Notes: a model not told the origin generated them from the letters alone. Shown: positions 24,833 to 34,627, counted from the first letter of the stretch. The stretch is DNA of 36,179 bases from Planctomycetota bacterium (GCA_024278775.1 JAJRSP010000201.1:1-36179); one strand, 5' to 3'. A program made the numbers and translations.

Positions 24833-25147
24833 CTACCCTTGAAGCCTCGAAGCCCTGTCCACGTCCACTGTGCCGAGGTTCTTGTACACGTTGATGCAGA
24901 TCCCCACGGCGATCGCCGCCTCGGCCGCGGCCAACACGATCACGAACAGCGCCGTGATCTGACCGTCCGGCTTTTCCCCGCCGAGGTAGCGATCAAACGC
25001 CACCAGATTGACCGTCACGCTGTTGAGCACCAACTCCACGCCGATCAAAATGCCGATCGCGTTTCGCTTCGTCATCATGGTGAACAGCCCGGCACAAAAG
25101 AGCACGACCGCCACGATGAGATAATGAGTCAAGCCAATCGTCAGCAT
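24833..25147 (-). CDS. nuoK: NADH-quinone oxidoreductase subunit K
   Basis: Small MrpC-like membrane subunit of complex I with three helices and 104 residues. The two buried glutamates used in proton transfer are present: E38 in GILIGVELVLNSVTVN and E76 in VLAAAEAAIAVGI. The start ATG lies 2 bases after the nuoJ stop, so translation is coupled. The end (DVDRASRLQG) is slightly longer than in E. coli NuoK. Confidence 0.96.
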   Translation of the reverse strand: MLTIGLTHYLIVAVVLFCAGLFTMMTKRNAIGILIGVELVLNSVTVNLVAFDRYLGGEKPDGQITALFVIVLAAAEAAIAVGICINVYKNLGTVDVDRASRLQG

Positions 25148-25149
25148 GG

Positions 25150-25764
25150 TTACTTCTTTTCCTGACGCGCCAGATGCGCTGCCCCGACCATCACCACCAT
25201 CAACAGCACCCCGGCCACCTCAAACGGCACGAGATAGGTGGTGAGCAGCATCTTGCCGAGTTGATCCATCGTAGCCCCGGACACGGCACCTTGGGCAGCG
25301 TGCCACTCGGTTCGCGACAGCACCGTACCCAGGCTCACCGCCAGCACCATCGCCACCACACCGGCCGCACACAGCTCCAGCTTGGGCGTGTCGAAACGCG
25401 CCCACGGCGACTTACTCGTCAGCATCACGCCGAACACGAGCAGGACAAGCGTGCCGCCCGCGTAGACGATCAACTGCACTGCGCCAAGAAAACTGGCGGC
25501 GAGAAGAAAATACATCATGGCCACACCGCCCAGCGTCACGAACAGCCAGACGGCCATCCGCACGATGTTCTTGCTGACGCAAACGCCCAAAGCTGAGCCG
25601 CAAACCAGCAGCGCGACGACGTAGAACACCAGCGCCTCCAGCAACCCGCCCGGTGCCTGCGCTTCCGTCACGCCGGCCGGCGTCTGCGCAGATGCCGACA
25701 ACGCCAACAGCAACAACGCCCCGGTACACACGAGAAGGCTGGTCTTATTCCAAAACAGTTTCAC
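25150..25764 (-). CDS. nuoJ: NADH-quinone oxidoreductase subunit J, with signal-like N-terminus
   Basis: Membrane subunit of complex I (204 residues, about five core helices). The core begins near residue 43 (EALVFYVVALLVCGSALGVC) and includes the characteristic AVQLIVYAGGTLVLLVFGVML helix with its pi-bulge region. Ahead of it lies an unusual segment, MKLFWNKTSLLVCTGALLLLALSASAQ, which looks like a cleavable signal peptide followed by a 15-residue linker. Standard NuoJ starts directly at the first core helix. The start is GTG at 25764. It is the only clear start for this extended form; later starts would drop the signal. Confidence 0.92.
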   Translation of the reverse strand: MKLFWNKTSLLVCTGALLLLALSASAQTPAGVTEAQAPGGLLEALVFYVVALLVCGSALGVCVSKNIVRMAVWLFVTLGGVAMMYFLLAASFLGAVQLIVYAGGTLVLLVFGVMLTSKSPWARFDTPKLELCAAGVVAMVLAVSLGTVLSRTEWHAAQGAVSGATMDQLGKMLLTTYLVPFEVAGVLLMVVMVGAAHLARQEKK

Positions 25765-25797
25765 GGCGTCTTTTACTTTCGTCTCGCATCGGAGTCT

Positions 25798-27384
25798 CTA
25801 CGAACCCGGGAGCGCATCCACCACCAAATTGCCCACCAACTTCCGCCGGTGATAAAAACCATACGCCGCGATCACCGGGAACATGAGCGTAATACCCAGC
25901 CCGACGAGCCCGACGATCACATTACAAACAAACGCAAAAACGGCCCACGCCCCGCTATCGGACATCGAAGCGAGCACCCATACCGCATTACCCAGCAGCA
26001 GAACCATCGTCAGCGGTAGCAACACCTGCACGCACGCATAGAGCACCTGATCGATGCGAACGCGCGGCAGCGTCCACCGTAGCCAAATCTGCACGAAAAG
26101 AAAGAAGACGCACTTGCTTACGAACCACACCGGCCCGCTAAAGAGCAGCCCACGCACGCCGTCCATGTACCACGCATCACCCCACGACGCCCCCCAAGCC
26201 AACGGTAGCGGTGAGTTCCAACCGCCAAGGAACATAATCACCGCCAGCCCGCTCACCACGAACATGCCCGCGTATTCCGCGAAGAAAAACAGGCTCCAAC
26301 GAAAGCCGGAGTATTCCGTGTGGAAGCCGGCCACCAACTCGCTCTCCGCCTCGGGAAGATCGAACGGGGCGCGCTTACTGCTCGCCAGCGACGCAATGAA
26401 ATAAGCGATGAACGCGAGAAACGTGAACGGATTGCGAAACGCGATCCAGGTGAACCAGCCACCGGCCTGCGCGTCGCCGATGTGTTTCAGACTGATCGAA
26501 CCGACACAGAGCACCGGGACGAGCAGCGCCATCCCCATAGGGATTTCATACGAGACCATCTGGCACGCCTCACGCATGGCACCGTAGATGCTCCATTTGT
26601 TGTTCGACGCCCAGCCCGCGAGAATCACCGCGAACACCTCAATCCCCAGCACGCCGAGAATGAACAGCAACGCCACGTCCATCTCGCGAAACATGTAGGT
26701 CGCCCCGAGCGGAAACGCCACGAACGACAACAGCACCGGAATGATCGCAAAGTATGGAGCCACACGAAAGAGTGTCCTGTCCGCGTCGTCGGGGATGAGG
26801 TCTTCTTTGAGTATCAGCTTGATGCCGTCGGCCGGTGACTGCGACCAGCCATGCCAACCCCCGACGCGCATCGGCCCCAGACGCGACTGGATACGTCCAG
26901 CCACTTTCCGCTCCCACCAGATCGTAAACACGGGAATCAGGTTAAACAGACCGATCAGCCCGCCCAGACCAATCACATCCCGGACGATACGAAACTGTAA
27001 CGGCCAGAAAAGATACTTCCACACACCGACAGCCCAACAGCCGGCCGCTGTCAGCTTTTGCTCGATCACCGAGGGCGGCAGCCCCCATGTCGACGGAGAA
27101 GCATACTCAAACGCAACGCCGGCGACCTGCGATGGCGACGCCAGTACGACGTCATCGACGTAATGAAACGCGATCGAATGCGCCCACACGGCCAGACATA
27201 CCGTCACCACCGCGCCAATCATGAGCATCCCGGCAAATCGGCTCACGATGGGCGCGCCCACGGCGTACACCATCTTGGCCATGCCGACGATGAGGCCCGA
27301 GAAGAACCCGAACCGTGTCGGACGCTTCGTCTGCCAGGGCACCCAAAACTGATTCACCGCACTGTCACTCATCACCGCACTCAT
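25798..27384 (-). CDS. nuoH: NADH-quinone oxidoreductase subunit H, with N-terminal extension
   Basis: Membrane subunit forming the quinone chamber and the joint with the Q-module. About 528 residues, far longer than the usual 320-420. The canonical protein begins near residue 140, with WERKVAGRIQSRLGPMRVGG and SPADGIKLILKEDLIP. The quinone-site loop APFDLPEAESELVAGFHTEY and the following helix are intact. The first 135 residues are extra and hold at least one more helix (about 50-70) and a loop. The start lies among repeated ATGAGTG units, so ATG 27384 or 27372 are both possible. It begins 28 bases after nuoD ends. Confidence 0.94.
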   Translation of the reverse strand: MSAVMSDSAVNQFWVPWQTKRPTRFGFFSGLIVGMAKMVYAVGAPIVSRFAGMLMIGAVVTVCLAVWAHSIAFHYVDDVVLASPSQVAGVAFEYASPSTWGLPPSVIEQKLTAAGCWAVGVWKYLFWPLQFRIVRDVIGLGGLIGLFNLIPVFTIWWERKVAGRIQSRLGPMRVGGWHGWSQSPADGIKLILKEDLIPDDADRTLFRVAPYFAIIPVLLSFVAFPLGATYMFREMDVALLFILGVLGIEVFAVILAGWASNNKWSIYGAMREACQMVSYEIPMGMALLVPVLCVGSISLKHIGDAQAGGWFTWIAFRNPFTFLAFIAYFIASLASSKRAPFDLPEAESELVAGFHTEYSGFRWSLFFFAEYAGMFVVSGLAVIMFLGGWNSPLPLAWGASWGDAWYMDGVRGLLFSGPVWFVSKCVFFLFVQIWLRWTLPRVRIDQVLYACVQVLLPLTMVLLLGNAVWVLASMSDSGAWAVFAFVCNVIVGLVGLGITLMFPVIAAYGFYHRRKLVGNLVVDALPGS

Positions 27385-27412
27385 CACCGGCGCTCATCGA
27401 GCACCCTTCACG

Positions 27413-28618
<1,206 letters not shown>

Positions 28619-28672
28619 GAAAACTCGAACGCTCTTACTAAACAACTTGCTCGAAAACTACTGACCGCCGTG

Positions 28673-29206
28673 CTAATGCCGCGGGTTCGTCAACTCAAAC
28701 TCCGTGGTCGCGGGGATCCCGTGGTACTCCAACGGGAAGTCATAATCCTTTCGCAATGGATAGCCTTCCCAGTCGTCCGGGCACAAGATGCGGCGCAGAT
28801 CGGGATGATCGGAAAACACGATCCCGAACATGTCATACGCCTCTCGCTCGTGCCAATCGGCCGCCGGCCACACAGGCGACACGGTCGGTAGTACCGGCTC
28901 GCTCCGATCCACCGCCACGCGGACGGCAAACTCGCACGTCTCCGTAATCAGCATCGTCGGCGCGTCCAGCGAGACGCTCATCATGTCATACACACACGCC
29001 AGCTTGTCATCCACGAGCAAATCCAACCCGGAAATACTGCGCAGCAGGTTCATGCGAAGACGCGAGTCATCCCGCAAAAACATGGCCACCTCAGGCCAAC
29101 GCGCGGGAGACACTTCCGCATAGGGACGGCACCCCGCGACGACCATCTTCACGACGCCGTCGCCGAACTCGCTCGCCAGCAGTTTGCCAATCTCTTCAGG
29201 TACCAC
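28673..29206 (-). CDS. nuoC: NADH-quinone oxidoreductase subunit C
   Basis: The 30-kDa-type hydrophilic subunit of the Q-module, 177 residues. The family signature is complete near residues 118-155: HEREAYDMFGIVFSDHP, then RRILCPDDWEGYPLRKDY. The start is GTG 29206 with an AGAAG purine stretch before it. It lies 173 bases downstream of nuoB. That is the largest gap in the operon and it contains a palindromic element. Confidence 0.95.
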   Translation of the reverse strand: MVPEEIGKLLASEFGDGVVKMVVAGCRPYAEVSPARWPEVAMFLRDDSRLRMNLLRSISGLDLLVDDKLACVYDMMSVSLDAPTMLITETCEFAVRVAVDRSEPVLPTVSPVWPAADWHEREAYDMFGIVFSDHPDLRRILCPDDWEGYPLRKDYDFPLEYHGIPATTEFELTNPRH

Positions 29207-29249
29207 GTGCCACTTCTTTTTCTTCTAGAGCCACTTACTGTCTGGTGTA

Positions 29250-29284
29250 CCGAGCCGCAGGCTTCAGCCTGCGCGGAACCTCGG
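29250..29284. repeat. Palindromic repeat between nuoB and nuoC
   Basis: Inner stem CGCAGGC/GCCTGCG (29256-29262 and 29267-29273) with loop TTCA, and outer stem CCGAG/CTCGG (29250-29254 and 29280-29284). The left 15 bases, CCGAGCCGCAGGCTT, occur again exactly at 4282-4296. The rest of the 173-bp gap shows no gene. In the nuo mRNA this would be a strong hairpin shortly before the nuoC ribosome site. Confidence 0.65.
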
Positions 29285-29379
29285 GTTTCCGAAGAGTTCC
29301 CATAAAATAAAAGGCCACATTCGAGCCTTAGGTGCTCTTATTCGTTCCTTCAATCCATGTTCTGCCACGCAACACTGAC

Positions 29380-29898
29380 CTACGCCAGCGCGACCTCTTT
29401 CGCCTTCGTCACCAAAGTCTTGCCGCGCGTCTGATGACGAATCTTGTCTTGCAGACGCATCAACCCTTCCAGCAAAGCCTCCGGGCGCGGCGGGCATCCG
29501 GGAATATAAATATCCACGGGTACGACTAGGTCCACGCCCTTCACGACGTGGTACCCGTGCTTAAAGTACGGACCGCCGCCCACCGTGCAGGCCCCCATCG
29601 CCATCACATATTTCGGATCCGGCATCTGGTTGTAGAGACGCTTGAGCCGTGACGCCATCTTGTACGTCACCGTACCCGCAACGATCATCAGATCACTCTG
29701 GCGCGGGGTAGCCCGAAACGCCCCCGCACCAAACCGGTCAATATCAAAACGAGACGCGCCAACAGCCATCATCTCGATCGCACAGCAGGCCAGACCGAAC
29801 GTCATCGGCCAGATACTGCTGCTCCGACCCCAGTTGATCGCCCAGTCGAGCGACGTCACGATCAGCCCTTCCTCGAATCGGTTTTCGATCCAGCTCAT
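29380..29898 (-). CDS. nuoB: NADH-quinone oxidoreductase subunit B
   Basis: Q-module subunit carrying the terminal cluster N2, which reduces quinone. 172 residues with all four cluster cysteines: the tandem C38-C39 ([10 protein letters not shown]), C104 ([11 protein letters not shown]) and C135 ([15 protein letters not shown]). I chose ATG 29898 because GGAGGG stands just upstream and the family N-terminus begins there; an earlier in-frame extension overlaps nuoA and is unlikely. It starts 34 bases after nuoA ends. Confidence 0.97.
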   Translation of the reverse strand: MSWIENRFEEGLIVTSLDWAINWGRSSSIWPMTFGLACCAIEMMAVGASRFDIDRFGAGAFRATPRQSDLMIVAGTVTYKMASRLKRLYNQMPDPKYVMAMGACTVGGGPYFKHGYHVVKGVDLVVPVDIYIPGCPPRPEALLEGLMRLQDKIRHQTRGKTLVTKAKEVALA

Positions 29899-29932
29899 AG
29901 AAACCCTCCGACTCGACGAACGCAGCCAGTCA

Positions 29933-30484
29933 TCACACCCTCGCCCCCACCGGTTCCGGCTCGGCCTTCGCCTCAACCGCCACAGAACCCCCGTCGCGAA
30001 CGGGATCAGGAAGAAGAGGCTCCGCTTCCTTCTGGGCGTCACTCGATCGAACCCAGTTCAGATAACCCGACTTCCACTCGTACAAAAACGGTATCGCAAG
30101 CAGCAGGAAGAACACAAAAAACGCCCAGAAGCCCGGAGCGCCCAGGTCCTTATAAACCACCGCCCAGGGCCAGAGCAGCGCCACCTCGACATCGAACACG
30201 ATGAACACGAGCGCCACGGTATAGAAACGCAGATCAAACTGCACCCAGCTATCGCCGATGGCCGGCTCTCCGCACTCGTACGCCGCACCCTTCTCCGGGT
30301 GGGGCAGCTTAGGGCGAGCCAAGCTGCCCACCAGCAGCCCGCCAAACACAATCCCAAAGCCCGACGCACAAAACAGGAGCATGCCCAGCACCAGCATGAC
30401 ATTGCTGTTGCCGCCGGACGTACTCGTCGTCGCCGCGAGTGCCGCGGCCACGCCCTGACCTGCCATAATGCCGATAGTCGCCAT
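29933..30484 (-). CDS. nuoA: NADH-quinone oxidoreductase subunit A
   Basis: Three-helix membrane subunit of complex I. The core includes [30 protein letters not shown] in pieces, with the conserved Cys-Gly-Glu, and [17 protein letters not shown]. At 183 residues it is longer than the usual 120-145. There is an added Ala/Thr/Ser-rich start ([15 protein letters not shown]) and a charged C-terminal tail rich in Glu and Pro (about 35 residues). ATG 30484 is preferred over the GTG directly before it. It lies 36 bases after nuoI. Confidence 0.94.
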   Translation of the reverse strand: MATIGIMAGQGVAAALAATTSTSGGNSNVMLVLGMLLFCASGFGIVFGGLLVGSLARPKLPHPEKGAAYECGEPAIGDSWVQFDLRFYTVALVFIVFDVEVALLWPWAVVYKDLGAPGFWAFFVFFLLLAIPFLYEWKSGYLNWVRSSDAQKEAEPLLPDPVRDGGSVAVEAKAEPEPVGARV

Positions 30485-30520
30485 CACGTTGTGTGTCTCA
30501 CCGACCGAAAAGCAAACGCA

Positions 30521-31141
30521 CTAGGCGTCCTCCGCCACCGCGTCCACCATCGCCACCTTGCGAGCTTCGCGATCGTGTGACAGCTTGTCGCTCGAATTCG
30601 CAAACTCCGTCCACTCCCGCTTCCGCGTCGCCGCCCATTCGGGCAAGTTATCCTTCGTCATCCAGAGCGGCTGCGGCGTCTGCAGTCCATCCTTCGCCAG
30701 TTCGGTAAACTCCACCGTCATGCTCTCACGATTAAAACCGGACATGTCGTGGAGATTACCCATATGGATGCAATCCGTCGGGCAGGGATCCACGCACAAC
30801 GCACAAAACATACACTTGGCGTAGTCAATCGCGTAGCGTGTCATCAGTCCGCCGGTAGCAATCCCCGTTTTCTTGTCGAGCTTCCGCGGCCCGGTCTTCT
30901 CAATATAGATGCAATCCACCGGGCACGCCTTGGCGCATTGGTCGCAGGCGATGCATTTCTCAATTTCGTAAAAGTGAAAACCGCGATACCGAGGTTGAAG
31001 CGCAGGGGCCACATCCGGATACTGCAAGGTCACCGTCTTGGCGAAGCAGTACTTCAGCGAAATCCGCATCCCAACGAGAATGGTGGACACCGTCTTCCAG
31101 ATATTGTGAAAGTATTCGCGAACTGGACTCAGTTGATTCAT
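30521..31141 (-). CDS. nuoI: NADH-quinone oxidoreductase subunit I
   Basis: Ferredoxin-like Q-module subunit carrying clusters N6a and N6b. 206 residues. Two complete 4Fe-4S motifs are present: C63, C66, C69 and C73 (CIACDQCAKACP), and C110, C113, C116 and C120 (CMFCALCVDPCP). The PRYRG motif and the N-terminal amphipathic helix region match the family; the tail of about 40 residues is acidic and variable. ATG 31141 gives the normal N-terminus; an upstream frame to 31192 adds Cys-rich residues without support. It is the first gene of the operon here, whereas nuoI usually lies between nuoH and nuoJ. Confidence 0.96.
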   Translation of the reverse strand: MNQLSPVREYFHNIWKTVSTILVGMRISLKYCFAKTVTLQYPDVAPALQPRYRGFHFYEIEKCIACDQCAKACPVDCIYIEKTGPRKLDKKTGIATGGLMTRYAIDYAKCMFCALCVDPCPTDCIHMGNLHDMSGFNRESMTVEFTELAKDGLQTPQPLWMTKDNLPEWAATRKREWTEFANSSDKLSHDREARKVAMVDAVAEDA

Positions 31142-31224
31142 CTGCCCGCCCGAACAACAGCCTGCCTGGCACATCCACACGGCCCGGCACACTTATGGCC
31201 ACTCCACACTCCGATCGCGGGCGG

Positions 31225-31253
31225 ATTCTAGCGCAACCGCACGACAAGTACAA
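31225..31253 (-). promoter_or_regulatory. Candidate promoter of the nuo operon
   Basis: Read on the minus strand, TTGTAC (31253-31248) and TAGAAT (31230-31225) are 17 bases apart. The -10 matches the sigma-70 consensus at five of six positions and the -35 at three of six. It lies about 80 bases before nuoI, in the 198-bp gap after cinA. Confidence 0.5.
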
Positions 31254-31339
31254 TGGCCTCGCCCGTTTTTACCGGTAATTCACACACCCTCGCGATGCCC
31301 GGCCTCGAAGCATACATCGGTCGTATAAGCCGCCTGCAG

Positions 31340-32587
31340 CTAGCCCGACGAACGAAGCAGCCAAAGTCGCAACAGATCCAGCGCCGTCATGGCGGCACGA
31401 TCACGAATTTCACAACGAGAAAGATGATCGCCAAAGAGACACCGCCTTGCATCACAGCCGGACGCCGTGTCGATAGCGATGAAGACGAGTCCGACCGGCT
31501 TTTCCGGAGGAAGCCCCCCTCCCGGACCGGCGACACCAGTGATCGCGAGTCCAAAATCACTCCCAGCCGCCATTCGACAACCCTCCGCCATGGACCGTGC
31601 CACCGCCTCCGAGACCGCGCCGTGAGATTCAATCAGATCCGGCGGCACACCCAGCAGGTCGGTCTTGGACTGATTCGAATAGGTAATGGCTCCCTGGAGA
31701 AAAAACGCGCTACTACCCGGCAGATCAGTGAGGCGTTTGGCCAGCAGCCCCCCCGTGCAAGATTCGGCTGTCGCCACCGTCTTACCGGACCCGGTCAGCA
31801 GCCTTGCCACCGCGTGCTCAAGCCCATCTCCCCCCGTACCGAAAACCCGCTCGCCGATCCGAGCCCGAATCTGCGCCACGTCGGAGTCGAGCAGCCTTCG
31901 CGCCTCATTTTCGGAACAAGCTGTAGCCCGAACGCGAACGGTGAGAATCGCGTGAGACGCCGTCGTACCGACAAGGGGATTTCGCGTCCGGTGCATCATG
32001 TCGGCCAGTCGCTCCCCCAGTACGGCCTCGGAAAGGCCAAAACACCGGATTTCGGTGTGAAGCGTCACGGTACCAGCCCCGCGAAGCCCAGGCTCGATAT
32101 GACGGGCAAACATGGCTTTCATTTCAGACGGCACACCCGGAAGCACGAAAACCTGGCAGCCACGGCCGTCAAATGAGATTCCCGGTGCGGTCCCGGTGGC
32201 ATTCTCCAACGCCACACAGCCGCGAGGTATGTTGGCCTGCACGAGGTTGGAATCCCTCAGAGGCCGCTGCCACCGGTCGAAAAAGGCGCGGATCTGCCGT
32301 TCGGCCTCGTCAGAATGCTCCAGCGGAACACCGAGTGCGTTCGCCAGGGCCGGGCGGGTCAGATCGTCCGGCGTGGGGCCGATACCACCGGTGGATATCA
32401 CCAGATCGGCGGCACTCATCGATTCTCTAAACGTGGCCTCCATCGCTTCGAGTTCATCCGCGACCGTCACGTGACGCATCACCGAAACGCCGTGCGAAAC
32501 CAGGGCACGGGAGAGCCACGCGGTATTGGTGTCGATAATCTGCCCGCTGGTGAGTTCTTCGCCGATACTAATGATGATGGTCTTCAT
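31340..32587 (-). CDS. cinA: CinA: competence/damage-inducible protein, nicotinamide-nucleotide amidase
   Basis: A two-domain protein of 415 residues. The N-terminal MoaB/Mog-like domain (about 1-170) opens with MKTIIISIGEELTSGQ and contains STGGIGPTPDDLTR; in some CinA proteins it is an ADP-ribose pyrophosphatase. The C-terminal domain (about 250-410) has TVATAESCTGGLLAKRLTD and ITGVAGPGGG. This domain deamidates nicotinamide mononucleotide in NAD recycling, and both motifs look intact. ATG 32587 starts exactly at the first strand of the family. It is transcribed in the same direction as nuo, but a probable nuo promoter lies in between. A NAD-recycling gene beside complex I is suggestive but may be chance. 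Confidence 0.95.
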   Translation of the reverse strand: MKTIIISIGEELTSGQIIDTNTAWLSRALVSHGVSVMRHVTVADELEAMEATFRESMSAADLVISTGGIGPTPDDLTRPALANALGVPLEHSDEAERQIRAFFDRWQRPLRDSNLVQANIPRGCVALENATGTAPGISFDGRGCQVFVLPGVPSEMKAMFARHIEPGLRGAGTVTLHTEIRCFGLSEAVLGERLADMMHRTRNPLVGTTASHAILTVRVRATACSENEARRLLDSDVAQIRARIGERVFGTGGDGLEHAVARLLTGSGKTVATAESCTGGLLAKRLTDLPGSSAFFLQGAITYSNQSKTDLLGVPPDLIESHGAVSEAVARSMAEGCRMAAGSDFGLAITGVAGPGGGLPPEKPVGLVFIAIDTASGCDARRCLFGDHLSRCEIRDRAAMTALDLLRLWLLRSSG

Positions 32588-32695
32588 CGCCGTCAAGCGT
32601 AACACACATGGCCGACTCGACAAGCGGACGAGACTCCGGCCACGTGCCGCTAGCGATGTAACGCGGAAGTCCTTATATACCTACCTCGAAAGGAA

Positions 32696-33766
32696 ATGGA
32701 CGGAGTGGGCACGACCCGAAAGACATTGGCCAAGACCACCGGAAAAAAACGCAGCACGTCACCACCCAAGATACGCGTGCTTTTTTCATGTGTCGGGCGG
32801 CGTGTGGAGCTAATCCGCGCGTTTCGCCGGGCGGCCGAGTCGCTTGGCGTTCGGCTTGAGGTTCACGGTGCGGATTCTTCTCGTCTGGCACCTGCGGGGC
32901 ATCACGTGGACAAGTGCCACACGATCCCACCGATCTCAAAACGCCACACGTCCCATCTGCTCACCATCGTCACACGTGCCAAGATCGATCTGCTTGTGCC
33001 ACTGATTGACTCGGAGCTCCAACTGGTCGCCGACGCCGCAGAAACCTTTCGCAGCGTCGGTTGCACCGCCCTGATCTCTTCACCGCAGGTGGTGCGCGTG
33101 TGTCGGGACAAGCTCGCGACTTTCAAAATGCTGACGACCGCGAAGATTGACACGCCGCAGACATGGTCGCTGGAAGAAACACTCGCCCGTAAGCGTCACC
33201 GTTTCCCCTATTTCCTCAAACCGCGCGCGGGCAGCGCCGCGATGGGGAATTTCAAGATCAACCATCTCGACGAACTGCAGGTGTTCGGCCGCCAGGTTCC
33301 CGACGCCATCGTGCAGGAGTTCGTCGCCGGCGTCGAACACACGCTCGATGTGTATACCGGGCTCGATGGCAAACCGCGCTGCGCCGTGCCGCGTCGCCGA
33401 ATCGAGGTCCGCTCCGGTGAGGTAAGCAAGGCGTTGATCGTCAAAGACCCGAAAATCATGGAGATCGGCATGCGCGTCGCGACGGCGCTCGGTGATTGCC
33501 GGGGTGTGATCACCGTGCAGTGCATCGTGACGCCGCGCGGGCGCATCCGCGTCATCGAGATCAATCCGCGCTTCGGTGGCGGCGTGCCGCTGGCCATTCA
33601 TGCGGGGGCGGACTTTCCCAAGTGGATTCTGAGCGACCTGCTCGGAAAGACGCCGCGCATCAACCCCACCGGATTTCGCGACGATGTGGCCATGCTTCGT
33701 TTTGACGACTCCGTGTTTCTGCCGCGTGCGTCACGTCTGATGGATCGAAAGCCGGCCACGCGATGA
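32696..33766 (+). CDS. ATP-grasp domain protein (carbamoyl-phosphate-synthase-like fold)
   Basis: A 356-residue cytosolic ligase-type protein. A basic tail (to about residue 24) leads into a pre-ATP-grasp Rossmann fold (IRVLFSCVGRRVELIRAF). The ATP-grasp part follows: YFLKPRAGSAAMG near 172-184 binds phosphates, VQEFVAG near 206-212 contacts adenine, and the metal site is EINPRFGGG near 288-296. Such enzymes join a carboxylate to an amine or thiol via an acyl phosphate, but the substrates cannot be read here. The start overlaps its own AAAGGA site closely, so GTG 32705 is an alternative. The stop overlaps the HAD gene start (ATGA), so the two enzymes are coupled and probably act in one pathway. 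Confidence 0.85.
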   Translation: MDGVGTTRKTLAKTTGKKRSTSPPKIRVLFSCVGRRVELIRAFRRAAESLGVRLEVHGADSSRLAPAGHHVDKCHTIPPISKRHTSHLLTIVTRAKIDLLVPLIDSELQLVADAAETFRSVGCTALISSPQVVRVCRDKLATFKMLTTAKIDTPQTWSLEETLARKRHRFPYFLKPRAGSAAMGNFKINHLDELQVFGRQVPDAIVQEFVAGVEHTLDVYTGLDGKPRCAVPRRRIEVRSGEVSKALIVKDPKIMEIGMRVATALGDCRGVITVQCIVTPRGRIRVIEINPRFGGGVPLAIHAGADFPKWILSDLLGKTPRINPTGFRDDVAMLRFDDSVFLPRASRLMDRKPATR

Positions 33767-34530
33767 AGGCGATCGTCTTCGATCTTGATGACACGCTTTA
33801 CCCAGAGCGGACCTATGCCTACAGCGGTTTCGCAGCCGTGGCCGAGTCGTTTGAAGATGTCTTGGGAGACCCGGCCATCTCGACCAAAACCATGCGGGGG
33901 CTATTCGATTCCACGCATCGCGCACATGTGTTCAATGAAATGTTGAGACGAAAGAACCTGAGCGGCGAAGCCCAGTTGCTCGCCGACATGATTGATACGT
34001 TTCGCCGACACCAACCCGCCATCTCGCTATACGCCGACGCCGAAGCCGCGCTAACCCGATTAGAGCATTCTCCGTTTTCGTGTAGCGGAACCACTCTTTC
34101 ATCCCCCCTTGACAAGGGGGGAAAGAGGGGGGTCGAGCGATGCACAGAAACAGACTTTGCTATGAAGAAGAAGTATCGTCTGGGCATCATCACCGATGGT
34201 CCGACCGTCCAGCAATCGGCAAAAGTAACGGCGCTGCGCCTTGAGTCGCGCGTTCACGAGATCATTCTCACCGACGAACTCGGGCGGGGGTTCGACAAGC
34301 CGCACCCGCGGTCGTTTGAACTCATGGCCGAGCGGCTCGGCGTGGAGCACGACGCATGCGTGTACGTCGCCGACAATCCGGCCAAGGATTTCGTCGCACC
34401 CTGTGCGCTGGGTTGGCAGACCATTCGCATCGTTCGTCCCGACGGCATCTACCGCGATACGCCAATCGCCGACGGCGGCACCCCGCACCACACGATCGAA
34501 TCACTCGACGCGCTCGACGCGCTATTGTGA
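33763..34530 (+). CDS. HAD-superfamily hydrolase with an in-frame repeat insertion
   Basis: A Rossmann-fold phosphatase of 255 residues. Motif I is FDLDDTLYPE (D7 nucleophile and D9), motif II is T144 in IITDG, motif III is K179 in DKPHPRSF, and motif IV is VADNPAKDF (D204). All are intact. Between the cap and motif II, residues 102-134 (34066-34164) do not fit the family. They are encoded by a palindromic stretch and read SSPLDKGGKRG in the middle; removing them would join LTRLE to KKKYRLGIITDG, the normal sequence. The insert is 99 bp, so the frame is kept. It is coupled to the ATP-grasp gene by ATGA overlap, and the pair may make or salvage a small phosphorylated metabolite (inference). 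Confidence 0.88.
   Translation: MKAIVFDLDDTLYPERTYAYSGFAAVAESFEDVLGDPAISTKTMRGLFDSTHRAHVFNEMLRRKNLSGEAQLLADMIDTFRRHQPAISLYADAEAALTRLEHSPFSCSGTTLSSPLDKGGKRGVERCTETDFAMKKKYRLGIITDGPTVQQSAKVTALRLESRVHEIILTDELGRGFDKPHPRSFELMAERLGVEHDACVYVADNPAKDFVAPCALGWQTIRIVRPDGIYRDTPIADGGTPHHTIESLDALDALL
34066..34164. repeat. Palindromic element inside the HAD gene
   Basis: The core is CCCCCCTT-GAC-AAGGGGGG at 34103-34121, extended by CTCTTT (34094-34099) and AAAGAG (34122-34127). It occupies a non-conserved 33-codon stretch without a stop in the HAD frame. Its translation contains PLDKGGKRG, which I recall as the typical product of dispersed CCCCTTGACAAGGGG-type repeats. The exact insert edges are inferred from the protein. 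Confidence 0.65.
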
Positions 34531-34627
34531 CGATCGCGAACGGTCTCCCCAGAACCGCACTGAACCTCTTACACCATCAGAACTTGGATAGCATGCCATA
34601 GGATGCGTGCCCCGACTCCTTAGAGGT

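Noticed and set aside
23963..25165. 400-codon plus-strand frame opposite nuoL and nuoK
   Set aside because: Antisense to well-conserved complex I genes; the translation is low-complexity (His, Arg, Gln, Glu) as expected for the complement of membrane-protein codons.
29642..30580. 312-codon plus-strand frame opposite nuoB, nuoA and the nuoI end
   Set aside because: Same reason: antisense shadow with no recognisable domain and no ribosome site.
31142..31192. Cys-rich N-terminal extension of NuoI
   Set aside because: The family N-terminus begins at ATG 31141, and the extension would read through the leader of the predicted promoter.
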